A stretch of DNA of 64,000 bases from Sycon ciliatum. Lineage: Eukaryota > Porifera > Calcarea > Leucosolenida > Sycettidae. Shown piece by piece: positions 10,201 through 20,076 of this stretch. The number at the start of each line of letters is the position of its first letter. Position 1 is the stretch's first letter. The translations under genes and the position numbers were made by a program. The stretch covers positions 11,742,692 to 11,806,691 of the forward strand of contig NC_088645.1 of the NCBI RefSeq assembly GCF_964019385.1, read 5' to 3'. Below the pieces are notes generated by a model. The model was not told the DNA's origin. It searched no databases and saw only the letters and a list, made by a program, of their open reading frames with translations.

Positions 10201-11289
10201 AGCGGTTGCCGTTCGTCCCGGGACATCGCCGCAAGGATTGCCCAAGCCTCCAGGGCCTGCGGTGCTCTTCGGAGGTCTGTATTCTCCAATCCACATCTGC
10301 TGATGCACACCAAGCGGTGCGTATTCAATGCTTGCGTTCTGTCCCTGCTGTTGTATGGCTCTGAGTGCTGGACGCCCCTTCAGCATGACCTGCAGAAGCT
10401 CTCAACCTTCAGCATGAGGTGCATCCGATCCATCCTCGGGGTCTCTCGAAGCCGGATGTGGGACGAACACATCACCAACGAAGAGCTGCTGGTGCGCTGG
10501 GGAGACTCCGAGACGATTAAAGACAAAATTGCACATCGGCGGTTGGAGTGGTTGGGGCATGTGGCGCGGATGCCGGACAACCGCATCCCAAAACAGGTAC
10601 TGTTTGGCTCCTTCTTGCAGCGTCGCCCAGCACATGGCCCACGCCGCAGATGGAAGGACTGTGCTGTCCGGGATCTACGTGCCCGTGGCGTGGAGGCATC
10701 ATGGTATGATGTTGCATGTGAGTCTCGCGCGGAGTGGCGCAGCACCTACCAAGAGCCTGACAATGTGCCTGAGCCTCCGCCCCGAGTGGTATGTACGGTA
10801 TGCGGACGGGATTTTGCACGGAAAGGAGACATGGCTCGGCATAAGTGTCTGGAGGAGCGTGCGCGGCCTGTGTCTGAGCAGCGGGGCGCCAGTCAGTGCG
10901 GGCGGTGTGGGCGGTGGCTGAGAAGCCGCGGTGGCTTGGTCCGGCATGTGTGTGCCTCAACGGTGGATGCCGCAGTGCCACCTGGAACTACCGGAGCGTC
11001 GGCACCGGCGGAGGGATGTTGTGCCGCACATTGTGACAGGTGTGGTCGCTGCTTTCGCGGTGTCCGGGGACGGGGAAGGCATCGCTGTTCAAGGGTGGCG
11101 CATAGACCAACAGCAGAGGAGCGCTCAGCCTTCCAGCACGTGTGCATATGCGGCAAGCGGATGCGACTACCCGTGCACCTGGAGCGTCATCGAGCGTCGT
11201 GTCCTCTCTCTCTCTCTTCTCAAGTTTCCCAGTGATGGGATCACGTGACCCTTTTGCGGCAGTGACTCTACAGGACAGGACAGGACAGG
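7230..11289 (+). mobile_element. Near full-length LINE in intron 1 of gene B
   Basis: Gene C has the uninterrupted site (CCTGTATGTGTATGTG near 28818), so the borders can be read exactly. ATGTGT is repeated at 7224-7229 and 11290-11295 as a target duplication around 4060 inserted bases. The element has about 280 bp of 5' UTR, one ORF and an ACAGG-repeat tail. Its absence from C shows it arrived after the duplication. Confidence 0.9.
7513..11235 (+). CDS. LINE polyprotein: APE endonuclease, reverse transcriptase, four C-terminal zinc fingers
   Basis: A single intact 1240-codon frame from ATG 7513. An APE-type endonuclease fills about residues 17-290 (SWNVRSL, GLQETHW, LLGDFNARVG, then GSDHQLL with the catalytic Asp-His). 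The RT spans about 560-870, with NWRGIALLDV, SQCGFRRGRG, IDLKKAYDSV (motif A), GLRQGCSMAPVLFN (motif B) and FADD (motif C, near 820). A thumb/connection region with RLEWLGHVARMPDNRIPK follows. The last 145 residues hold four C2H2-like fingers (CTVCGRDF..H..C, CGRCGRW..H..C, CDRCGRCF..H..C, CICGKR..H..C), which probably bind nucleic acid. A CCCCC-rich stretch near 8560 stays in frame. All catalytic motifs are present, so it may be active. It is an APE-type LINE; I do not assign its clade. Confidence 0.92.
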   Translation: MKYVKEREKSGREGRRCLTFGSWNVRSLVERSGGVATASVSGRVAEDKKCRCVAAELRRLSVAAAGLQETHWFGDDIYVVDGFTILCSGRPVPGDGAPGNRRGEGVALALNKFATDAWKNGGSVWRAVGPRLVTARLKFALRGGEVAWVTVVSAYAPTYAAPRASKNQFYEQLQEVIAGVPDRDCCILLGDFNARVGSGTADDGWSGVRGMHGFGQLNSSGDELLSFAAINNLWICNTWFPKRDIFKRTWQHPGSLQWHCIDYILMRQDHRRFCRDVRVVRGAECGSDHQLLCIVFEFPHRPVGVARRGASRGRRFNVGKLRSKAVAEHDQSDSCASTLQDVNDVGRRPPPPPRCVTTADKYRAALSAGLRDCWSSDGSVGEKWTHVRNTVVATAADVLGPSERRQADWYDDNSATIQPLLRARNECYAEWLAHGQQRGDTYWASFGAARLQARAAVVNAKEAWILNKAQEATEARFNGAVVWKCVHAIHAACEGLTPCKTSAIKDENGNLCQSTEDQCKRFQRHFTSVLNPESSYNPDIMACVEQRPVVSSLEEPPTMHEISKAISRLRNGTAAGSSRIQPELLKFGGEELNNKLMELFGDVWGDGCVPREWADATLIPIPKKGDLSQCDNWRGIALLDVVGKVLASVLQRRLQVFAEEFLPESQCGFRRGRGCSDMIFTVRQLMEKSIEHQAKGFFVFIDLKKAYDSVPRGCLWQVLGRAGVPEKLINIIQSFHDPMSASVQFNNILSDPFSIGNGLRQGCSMAPVLFNIFMWAVMTQWQHRVRRVDGAGFELRSAYSSDLYRKPRRDDQHHCLTDSQFADDSCLFATTRSGAGAALCCLHEVASGFGLTISATKTQFVVVGPGITLTDRAPLQLGQAEVECVPHFKYLGSVVDSGCRSSRDIAARIAQASRACGALRRSVFSNPHLLMHTKRCVFNACVLSLLLYGSECWTPLQHDLQKLSTFSMRCIRSILGVSRSRMWDEHITNEELLVRWGDSETIKDKIAHRRLEWLGHVARMPDNRIPKQVLFGSFLQRRPAHGPRRRWKDCAVRDLRARGVEASWYDVACESRAEWRSTYQEPDNVPEPPPRVVCTVCGRDFARKGDMARHKCLEERARPVSEQRGASQCGRCGRWLRSRGGLVRHVCASTVDAAVPPGTTGASAPAEGCCAAHCDRCGRCFRGVRGRGRHRCSRVAHRPTAEERSAFQHVCICGKRMRLPVHLERHRASCPLSLSSQVSQ

Positions 11290-11290
11290 A

Positions 11291-11480
11291 TGTGTATGTG
11301 TGTGTGTTTGTGGGTGCGTGTTTGTGTACATGCGCGCATGTGAACGTGTGTACGTATGACAGTGGGCACATTTGTGGATGTGTCCGTGTACATGCATGGT
11401 ACATGTGTGTGTATGCATATGCGTGTGCATGTGTGTGTATCCATATGCGTGTGCATGTGTGTTTGTGTGCTTTGGGCGGG
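11291..11480 (+). repeat. TG-rich microsatellite before ectodomain exon of B
   Basis: The continuation of the intron 1 GT array that the LINE interrupted; it ends about 35 bases before the acceptor. Confidence 0.85.
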
Positions 11481-11512
11481 AATGTTGGTACGTGTTTCTC
11501 ACCACCTTGCAG

Positions 11513-12022
11513 CCTCGACAGCATGCATTTTGTCTGGAAGTGCAGGAAATCTTACCATTGATAATCACGCTAGGCTGACAAGTGCGCCCGGCGCTGGACC
11601 ACTTCGCCAACCGCGGACAATTGTCCCTTTCCCGAACATATCCTTCTACAGCAGCTGTTCACTTGTCCAGATTGATATTATTGCAGACGGGCTTGGGTCG
11701 CTCTGCTACCCAAACTTGGCCATATTGGAGGAATTCCCTGGAAAAAAGTATCAGACTGCCTCTAAACTCATTCCACCTAGTACACATATGGGGGGCATTG
11801 CAACATGGACTGCGGTGCCCCTTGATGGCTACATATCTGATAACAGCAGTGTGACGAAAGCTTATATACTTGGGATCGCCGTTCAAGCCAACTGCCAGTT
11901 GAATACAAAAGTCATCTCATCGGAATTCGCTTTCGTCTTGCTGCAAGGCACAGCACCCCGTGTGTTACAGAAGTTTTCCTTTGGTGCGGCCCTAGAACCT
12001 CGTGTCACATTGACCATCCGTG
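11513..12022 (+). CDS. Gene B exon 2: extracellular domain
   Basis: Acceptor CACCTTGCAG at 11512 and donor CGTG|GTAAGT at 12023, phase 1 at both ends, so the exon is a symmetric 510-base module. It encodes 170 residues with four cysteines, possible N-glycosylation sites (NLT, NIS, NSS) and alternating hydrophobic strands: a TIVPFPNISFYSSC block, IDIIADGL, NLAILEEFPGKKYQTASKLI, TWTAVPLDGYISDN, AYILGIAVQ and FSFGAALEPRVTLTI. It looks like a beta-sandwich ectodomain, but I do not recognise the family. Copies are at 29043 (C, almost identical) and 61018 (D). Differences from D cluster in one 28-residue patch. Confidence 0.85.
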
Positions 12023-12065
12023 GTAAGTGCCAATCATTCATGCAGGTATTATAATTATACTCATT

Positions 12066-12115
12066 GCTGTAGATAGCAAGCTGTTTTTGGCCATAAAAAG
12101 CCTCATCAGTACAGC
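12066..12115 (-). ncRNA. Degenerate hammerhead ribozyme in intron 2 of B
   Basis: The minus strand keeps helix I (GCTGTA/TACAGC) and CTGATGA. The GAAA core has become AAAAA, helix II has lost a pair and helix III has a mismatch next to the cleavage site. It is homologous to the intact ribozyme at 43005-43052 and is predicted to be inactive. It lies 43 bases after the exon 2 donor, antisense to the gene. Confidence 0.75.
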
Positions 12116-13004
12116 TACGAGCTTTAATTAAGCAAGCCGAGCTACCAGCCATGGTGCAAAGGAGGCACCACAGACATTACGATAGCTCGTCGCTCTAGCG
12201 CCAGAGTGCTCTAACTAAAGCTTAAAAGTGGCGTTGTTTCCGTTTCTCGTAATTCGAGAGATTTTGTATAACAATAATCGGCTAGGTGTTCGAGAAAGAC
12301 TTTTGTAGGTCTCCTTGCGCTTTCGAGCTGTAGTCATTTTTCTTGTTGATCCCTTCCATTTGGGCTTAATTTGACTTCTCGTTAGCTTGGATACAAATTT
12401 TTTTGGCCATATCCAACAAGCCTGGTGACAAATCAATATCGTTATTATAGTTTATCCCTTTCCATTGAGTCAATAGGCAGCGTCGGTCGGCTGCCGCTTG
12501 CCTTATCAAAATACACAGAAAAATACCACTACGCTCTGCTTCGTTCTTTCGCCCCTGCTCAACATTATCATTGCATTTGTTCGCGTGCGTGGTCGCTCCT
12601 TGGCCTTGCATGTGCAAGTGGCAGTGCGGCGTGGTCGGCTGCAACGGCGGCCGACAGCGTGTACGGTTTCATTGCCGCTCGCTCCGTAACACTGATACCA
12701 GCATTATTACTATTCATCATTCCTTGCAAATTCTTCACCACTATCACTTCAAATCAACTTTATCTTTAGTTCGGCAAACTGCCACGAGATTGGTGCCTTC
12801 GTCACACTACTCCTTTCTCGATCTAATTGGCTTCCGGCTTCAACTAGGCTTGCGAACACACGTAGAGTTTGACCGTGAAAAAGTTCTTTTCTATCAGCTG
12901 TTTTGGCCATTCCAATGGCTCTGCAGTGCGTTTGGCAGGATCGTTACTTCTCCTTTGTTGGGGCTGTGCGCATCGCTGTTGGTAGCTGCATTTGGTAATC
13001 CACA

Positions 13005-14498
13005 ATGGTTTGTTGTGGCTGTGCGAAAGGGGGCACATGCGTTCACTGCGTGTGTGCCTCAAGCCGCACATCCGTGCTTTGACTGTTACCCCATTCGGGA
13101 AAGGCACTGTGCCAACCGCATTCCCGGATCCATAAAAGCAAGGTTTCAAACTAATGTGCCGGACCCGAGGGTCGGGCAAACCACTAGTACCGCTATATGT
13201 AGTGTCGATACAAATGGTAACACTAACTCTTGTACGGCATCTATTCGTGGCTGCCTGCCGCCGGTTGAGCCTGGTGCCGGTGATGGGATCTCAAATGTTA
13301 CACGGGCTGATGGCCGTGTTGGGGCTTCCGTCACCGCGTTGTCTGGGTCTTCCGCTCCGCAGCCGCTCGGTGGACACTCGGCGATGGCTTCTTCCCCCAT
13401 CGCCGTACCTATCCCCAGTGTGAGAGGTGCACGCCCAGATGGTGAAGCACCATGTTCACGGACGGGTTCTGTATCAGTTTCCCCTAGGTTGTGGACTGAT
13501 TCTTGCACGCCACATGAGCTACTTGGCAGTGCCTGCGCCTTGACTAGCATTGAATGTCCCTGCCAGCCTCTGCGTGTTGACTTACCGCATCGTGAAGACC
13601 CTGCTCAGGGGTCGGCCAATGCACCTGTCTCGACGTCCCCTGTTGAGGAACATCCTCCAGGTGTATCACCCAATAATGTCGTCCGCGCCTCTGTATTGGT
13701 TCCCCCCAGGTTGTTGACTGATTCTTCCGAACCACACAAAAATGACAGTGGATGTGCTTTGCCAGATGTTGAATGTTTCTGGCAGCCTCTGCGTGTTGAC
13801 TTACCGCATAAAGAAGGCCCTGCCAAGGGGTCGGGTAATGCACCTGTCTCAATGCCCCTGGCGGAGCAACACCCTCCAGTCATACCATCCGATACTGTCA
13901 TCCGTGCCTATAACAAGGTTATTAGTTGGCAACAAAACCCTTTTGATCTGCCTAATGGGGCCTCCGGCAAGGCTTTTGTTCGAGTGCTCACTACGGAACT
14001 ACGAGAATTCAATATATCTCAGGGAGTGGATGTTGATTCCTTGTATAGGTTCTTCATGTTACCCTCTTTATCACTCCAACGCGTAGGGCGTGCCATGGCA
14101 GCTAAGGATTGTGGCAAACACTTGGAGCGCCGTCTTGGGTTATGGAAGGATGGAAATCTTACCGAGCTCCTCGATGAGGGCGACACGACACAGCGGGGCT
14201 TAATGGGTAGGACTGGTCATGGGGGTCGTTTTGATGATGATCAACCACGCCGGTTTGGTAAACTTATGGCCCAGGGCAGAGTTACGACGGCCGCGCGTAT
14301 GCTCAGCTCTTGCGGGAAGGAGCAGTCAGTTACGCCGGTTCTTGCTATGGATGATGTGGTGCCCGTGGGTGGCACTGATTGCGTGGTTGGCGATATCCTG
14401 CGTCAGAAACACCCTGCGCCTGCTGTGCCTAATCCGGATGTGTTGCTTCCCGGACCACCGGGCCATGTGAATGAAATTAATTTACTATGCCGGTATTA
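13005..14498 (+). pseudogene. RT element N-terminal part with Cys cluster (frameshifted)
   Basis: ATG 13005 opens MVCCGCAKGGTCVHC, the start of a Cys cluster that reads intact in copy C at 30559 (CCGC....CVRCEC......CFDCY). Here one extra base near 13068 ends the frame at a TGA. The other frame then runs open through repeats of a QPLRVDLPHxExPAxGSxNAPVS unit (around 13560-13850) and a conserved region (LRVDLPHKEG, RVLTTELREFNISQG, AAKDCGKHLERRLGLW) to 14499. An inserted AATT at about 14475 separates it from the RT frame. The Cys cluster probably binds nucleic acid; the repeated linker has no known role. Confidence 0.65.
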
Positions 14499-15916
14499 AT
14501 ATTGACTTGATAAAGAAAACAGCCTTGGCGGTCCGTGGATCGGCGGGCCCGTCTGGTTTGGACTCTGGCGCTTGGCGCAGAATGTGGACGTTCTATAAGG
14601 GTGCATCGACCGACTTATGTGATGCCATAGCCATTTTTACGCATATGATATGCACAGTCCTATTGCTGGAAGGATATTTGGCACCCTATGTTGCTTGCCG
14701 TCTCATTGCGCTTAACAAAAATCCTGGAGTTAGACCTATCGGGGTGGGCGAGGTATTTCGCCGAATTTATTCAAAGGCAGCCTTGTCTGGAATGAGGTCC
14801 GATATTATGGAGTCGTGTGGCGTTGAACAGGCCTGTACCGGGATCCCAACAGGTCTTGAGTCGATGCACCAGGCAATGGAAATTGCTTTTCGGCATGGCG
14901 AAACGGAGGCTTTGTTGTTGGTGGATGCCCAGAATGCATTCAATAGCCTCAATCGATGCGCCGCCCTTCACAACATTGCTAGGGTGTGCCCTCCACTATC
15001 TCAAATAACTACAAATACTTACCAGTCTCCAGCAACGCTGCATGTATCTGGAGGTGGAAGCATCTTGTCTCGTGAGGGAACCACACAGGGTGATCCTTTA
15101 TCAATGGCAATATACGCTGTTGCATTGACACCTTTGGTCAAATCGTTGCGTGCTTCTGCAGATAGAGTCTGCCAAGGATGGCATGCGGACGATTCTGCCG
15201 CAGCGGGGAAGTTTGGTCCGCTCCGCGTGTGGTATGATAATTTGAAAACTCATGCTGAAGATTATGGATACAATATTAATGAAAGTAAAACTCAGTTGCT
15301 TGTGAAGCCTGGGCTAGAGGTGGCTGGGCTAGAGGTGCCTGGGCTTGAGGTGGCTGCCAACGAGCACTTTGGAGACACGGCTATTGTTGTGAAGACGGAT
15401 GGTGTTCGTTACCTTGGTGCTCGGCTGGGCACTTCCGCTTTCTGTCGTGATTTTGCAATCCAGCGTGCGGGTGAGTGGATACAAGAGATGAATGTTTTAA
15501 AAGAATTTGCGGCTGTTGAGCCTCATGCAGCTTATGCTGCGATGACACATGGTGTAAGGCACAGATGGACATACTTGTTTCGGGCGATGGATTTGGGTGA
15601 GACGGTACTTGCTCCTGTTGAGACTTGCCTCTCTCAGGTTCTTTTGCCAGTTGTTGTGGGGCAACCCGCATTGTCTGGCGGTGATCGGAGGGTGTTGAGA
15701 CTCTCTATTCAGCATGGTGGGATGGCTATCCCGGATTTGGTTGCTATGTCTGCGCACCAACGGCGTCAGTCTCGCCACATTTCGGAGCCTCTGGTGCTGG
15801 GTATTTTAGGTGGCTACGTTGGGACATTGCATGTGCCCTCTCGATCTGTCGCCTCTCCAAGTCACAGGAGTGTAGTGTCCGGGAGTGACACGTTGCCTCT
15901 ACTCCTGTGGCAGTGA
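14471..15916 (+). pseudogene. Reverse transcriptase domain of the intron 2 element
   Basis: The frame reads GPSGLDSGAWRRMW, RLIALNKNPGVRPIGVGE, LLLVDAQNAFNSLNR (motif A Asp), SREGTTQGDPLSMAIYA (motif B) and GWHADDSAAAGKFG (motif C). Motif C has His where copy C and most RTs have Tyr (YADD), which probably lowers activity. A threefold GLEV(A/P) repeat lies near 15310-15355, followed by the thumb (EPHAAYAAMTHGVRHRW). It is a non-LTR type RT. A 4-base insertion breaks the frame from the N-terminal part, and the C-terminal domain is in other frames, so the element cannot make a full protein. Confidence 0.8.
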
Positions 15917-16346
15917 TAGTGGACGCCGTGCGGGAGCGTAAGGCCCAGACCCATGCGCAGCAAAGGAAGGAAGCTGTGGCTGCGGCGAGCGCGGCTGCTG
16001 AAATGTTGTGTGATCGGGACAGGAGGCGTATTCTCGAACTATCAGAGAAGGGTGCCTCGTCCTGGCTGGCTGTATTACCTATCAAGAGGCATGGTTTTAG
16101 TTTGTCACGAAGAGACTTCCAGGATGCTGTCGCTTTGAGATATGGCTGACCTTTGCAGTGTACGCCTGGGTCCTGTGTATGTGGACATGAGTTTTCGGTC
16201 GAGCACCAACTTTGTTGTAGTCGTGGGGGGTTTCTTACCTTACGGCATACTGAAGTTCGTGATCTCCTGGCTGAAGAGCTCACAATGGTTTGTTCCGCGG
16301 TTGGTACGGAACCAACTCTTGAACCTCTAGCTGGCAAGCGTTTTCG
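15917..16346 (+). pseudogene. C-terminal zinc knuckle and RHxE region of the RT element
   Basis: After ASSWLAVLPIKRHGFSLSRR, a frameshift near 16141-16150 leads into CTPGSCVCGHEFSVEH..CC, then GGFLTLRHTEVRDLLAEEL and EPTLEPLAGKRF. This C-x-C-x7-H-x3-C knuckle followed by RHxE and an EP dipeptide is the layout of the C-terminus of R2-type elements, ahead of their restriction-like endonuclease. The frame is cut at 16346 by an inserted LINE and resumes at 19261. Confidence 0.6.
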
Positions 16347-19260
16347 TTTTGTTTGTTGTTTTGTTTGTTTGTATTTATTTTGATTCTCAAATTCAAACGG
16401 GCATAGAACCCAATAACATGAAAGCGAATATGAAAATTATAATGAGAAGGAGAATTCAAATACTTAGATCTTCAACGTGGATTCAGCGGTACATCAGAGG
16501 GAGATCGGGTACAACAGCAAGAGAACAGAAAAAACAGAAGATTTCGCTTGTCTTCAGCATCTACAGGGCACAGGTATAGGGGATTACCTGCGTGCAAAAC
16601 TGCCGAGCGCGATGGATGGCACGGATGTTGCTGGGGAGGGCATTCCATAATACAGCACCCTTGCAAGCAAAGCGCCCCCGCCCTGCAACCGAATGGGAAA
16701 CTGGCACGCACAGGCCCATGGCAGATTGGAGCCGAGTAGGGCCGGGGGTTAGCAGGGTTTGCAACTCTGGACTTGCCAGTGCATAACGACAGCGCCACAC
16801 CAGCTATGCTAGCTTCTGATTGAAGACTTCTGCCACACAGAACACTGCAATGCGCTCCAGCAGGTCGCGGGCAGACGACCACGGAGGGTGGCCAAAGACA
16901 GCACGAGCCCCGCTGTTCTGCAGGACCTGTAGACGGTCGAGGTACCTTCTTTGCAGTGAGCTGGAGTATGCGTTTGAGGCATACAGCAGGTCAGACATGA
17001 TCAGCGATCTAAAGTAGGTCATGCGTGACTGGTGATTCAGGCAGCGGCGCATTCGCCAGAGTGCTCCGATCTTCTGCGATACGCGTGCAGAACATTTGGC
17101 AATGTGGGCGTGCCAGGACATGCTGGAATCGATTGTGGTGCCAAGATAACGAGCACTTGGCACACTAGGCAGTGAAGTGGCATGGCAGACGACCTGTAGA
17201 TCAGCTGGGTGCTGACGGCCGGCAGGAATTGGCACGACTTGGCTCTCGCCAGCACTCAGGATCAGGCCTCGATCCTTCAGCCAGTCTGCAAGGATTGAAA
17301 CCGAAGCAGATAAGACATCGGATACCTCCTGTGCTGTTCGCCAGCTGCACGCGAGAACAATGTCGTCCGTTAATTGAACTGACTCGGACTGGCCAACTAC
17401 AGCGGGGACCTCGCGGGTGTAGAGGCTGAACAGAATGGGGCCCCAGCACCGAACCTTGGGGGACACCACTCGTGCAAGCTGATATAGAGCTAGTCCGTGA
17501 CCCCAGACAGACACGTTGAGTGCGACCGGATAGGTAGCTGGCGAACCAGTCCAAGGCAGTACCGAACACCCCAACACTGTGGAGATCCTGCAATAGCTTG
17601 ACATGTTGGACTTTATCGAAGGCTTTGGACATATCTAACAGGCATACACCTGTGAATAGGCTCTGGTCCTTGGCTGTTAGGATGCGGTTTGACATAAGGA
17701 CTAATGTGTCTTCGGTAGAGTGGCCACGCCTGAACGTAAACTGGGTTGTTGGTAACGATGCTGTTATGTCCAGGAAGGTGATGAGCTCCTTCTGAACCAA
17801 CTTCTCTAGCAGCTTGGAGAGTATGGGTAGAAGGGATACAGGGCGGAAGTTAGTTGGCAGCGATGGATCACCAGAATTATGCAGTGGGATGACATTAGCT
17901 AGCTTGAACGCCGAGGGCACATGTCCGCACGACAGCGAGGCATTGAACAGGCTAGTAACAGATGGCGCCAAGACGTCAGAGCAGAGTTTGAGGACTGCCC
18001 CTGGTACGCCATCGCTGCCTGTTGCCTTCGCGGGATTAACTTGCTGGAGTAGCCTTTCAACAGCACCGATACTGACATGTGAGAACTTGGGGAGGGAAGT
18101 GCAGGGTGGAGACCCGACGGGAGCAGACAAAGTTTGCGGTCGACAATCATCAGTAACCACCTTGTGGAAGGCTGAGGCGACATCTTCGATCGTACAAGAG
18201 GGTTCTACATGGGGACGGTCTCTACAGGTGACTTTGTTAATGGTACGCCAAAGCTTCTTGGTGTTTCCTGCGTTTGCTGTACATTGTCCCTGGAAGTAAG
18301 TGTTTCGCTTCTGTCGGTATGCATTTCTAGCTTCCGCACGGGCGCGCTTGAATGCAGTGTGGAGCGCAGCGTTTGCTTTGTCTCCCCGCCACCGCCTATG
18401 CAGCCGATTCTTGCGCTGGGTGAGCTGGAAGATGTGCCGATCCGACCAGGATTGTAGCTGCTTCCGCTTGGCAGTAGAACACTGGAGAGGAGCATGCTTG
18501 TCGAGGATCGCCAAGAGTCTGTAGTGCAAATTGACCACATGTCGTCAACTGTAGTGTTCGGGGGCCAGGTATCAAGGTGTGCTGCATCAAGGTCGTCTCA
18601 GAAATCAGGTATGTGGATTCTACGTACGTTGCGGAATGGCTTCCTGGAGTCACATGCTTGTCTGGGCACTTGAACGTGCAGGCCCAAGAGGACCTGAACG
18701 GCATCATGGTCGCTGAGGGCAGACGGCACTACGGCGCAACTCCGGGCATCATCGCAACTTGTGAGGATCAAGTCGATGATCTTGCCATTGGGGCACTGGG
18801 GTGTGGTCCTAGTGGCAGTTGTGACCAGGTTTCTGAGGCCATAAGATGCTACCAAATCTGAGAAGCGCTGATAGTGCGGGGATGTTGTGCCGGCTCCGAC
18901 ATCGACATTGAAGTCTCCAAGTACAGTCATAGATGGTGTCAACAATGCTGCTTTATGAAGCTCTCCATCAAGTCTTTCCCAATAGGTGACTGTTGAGTCG
19001 GGCGGGCGGTCCATGCCGCCTATGAGATGCTGGTGACCACGTCTGGTTAACGAAATCCAGGTGCCTTCAAGGCCGTCTACATGGAGATCAGGACGGTGAG
19101 ACACGGGGAGCGTTGATTTGCAGAACATACATACTCCTCCCCCCTGGCGGCCATAGCGGTCGCTGCGGACAACACAGTAACCAGGAATGTGGATCTAATT
19201 ATCAGATATGGTGCTGTTCAACCACGTCTCGCAAAGGGCAAATACATCCCACATATGCAG
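16347..19260 (-). mobile_element. LINE inserted inside the RT element
   Basis: GTTTTCG at 16340-16346 is repeated at 19261-19267 as a 7-bp target duplication. Joining the flanks restores the host frame (..AGKRF|RTANVSEEARLDV). The element runs on the minus strand, is 5'-truncated in the endonuclease domain and has an A-rich tail at its left end. Confidence 0.93.
16804..19260 (-). pseudogene. LINE ORF: endonuclease and RT with stops and frameshifts
   Basis: Read on the minus strand from 19260. The endonuclease part has CETWLNSTISDN, then a TAG at about 19196, then RSDRYGRQGGGVC, VLGDFNVDVG and SDHDAVQVLL. The RT part (18538 to 17440) has GSDGVPGAVLK, PVSLLPILSKLLEK, LLDMSKAFDKVQH (motif A) and SGVPQGSVLGP (motif B). 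A frameshift near 17440 leads into the frame 17604-16804 with ILFSLYT, LTDD in place of the usual YADD, and a C-terminal region (YASNAYSS...NSGARAVFG). It belongs to an APE-type LINE family different from the one at 7230. A truncated relative is at 45281-45460. Confidence 0.85.
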
Positions 19261-19854
19261 GTTTTCGAACAGCGAACGTTAGTGAGGAGGCCAGACTCGA
19301 TGTGAGCGCTCGGGGGTTTTGGAGCCTTGGGGAGAAGGCTTTTTTGATGTAAGGGTTTTTGCCCAGATGTCCCTTCCTATCGCTCCAAATCTCTCAGCGC
19401 TCTCTACAAGCAACATGAGGATTCTAAGCGCCGTGAGTATGAGGAGAGAGTTGTCAATGTAGAGTGTGGTTCTTTCCCCCCTCTAGTGTTCGGTACTCAT
19501 GGTGGTTGTAGTCCGTTGTGCACTGTGATTTTGAAACGTCTTTGTCGCTTACAATGTGAGTCTTCTGGTAGCGAATACTCTGTTGTCATGAGTCTGCTGC
19601 GTGTCTGTCTCTCTTTCTCCTTACTGAGATCCAGTATTCTTTGTATCCGTGGTGCTGGGGTTTCCCCGTCTAACGTTTTGTGGATAGTTCCGTCGTGGTG
19701 GCTGAGTCTCGCCTTGTTACGTAATTTTTCTGATCTTCTATACTGTGTTTATTTGTTTATCAAGTTTTTTGTTTGTTTTTTGTTTTTGATTTTCTTGATG
19801 AAGTTATCGGTGTTCTTATTAATTAGTACAGTGTTTTTTTTGTATTTGTTTTAA
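19261..19854 (+). pseudogene. Continuation of the RT element: nuclease-like C-terminus
   Basis: The frame resumes as RTANVSEEARLDVSARGFWSL..EKAFFDVRVF. One T is missing from the T-run at about 19344, so the literal frame ends in LM-stop; the next frame continues with LSALYKQHEDSKRREYEERV and SLLRSSILCIRGAG. The RLDV...FFDVRV spacing, after the RHxE/EP motifs, resembles the PD-(D/E)xK core of R2-type restriction-like endonucleases. This is an inference from motif order. The frame ends in a T-rich 3' UTR. Confidence 0.55.
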
Positions 19855-20030
19855 ATAGTGGTTGCGACTTCGGCGATGATTTGTAAGAAAGGGTTTGCTC
19901 CCCACACTGGAGCTTGCGCTATTCCGCCGACTTTACTTGACACATGACTGACTCACGACTGCCATCCAGAGCACACGAGAAGTCCATCGAACCTTCGACT
20001 CGGCAAACCTGGAAGAAAGCACCACTCCCT

Positions 20031-20076
20031 GCTCAATACACAATGTTTCGGGGAATTCACCCCTCATCAGTTGAGC
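20031..20076 (-). ncRNA. Hammerhead ribozyme, left arm of the foldback element
   Basis: Minus strand: helix I GCTCAA/TTGAGC, core CTGATGA, helix II GGGG-TGAATT-CCCC, core GAAA, short helix III CATTGTG (with a G.U pair), cleavage after GTA. It differs from the right-arm copy only in helix III. Confidence 0.75.

Larger units (their letters stand above)
12990..19855 (+). mobile_element. Decayed reverse-transcriptase element with R2-like C-terminal domain, in intron 2 of B
   Basis: In order it contains a Cys-rich N-terminus (from ATG 13005), a Pro/Ser-rich linker, RT (14471-15916), thumb, and a CCHC plus nuclease-like domain. A minus-strand LINE at 16347-19260 splits the last domain. The 5' border is not resolved; the 3' side is a T-rich stretch before the foldback element at 19876. 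Copy two (30559-34292) shares its position in C, so the insertion predates the duplication. Confidence 0.7.
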
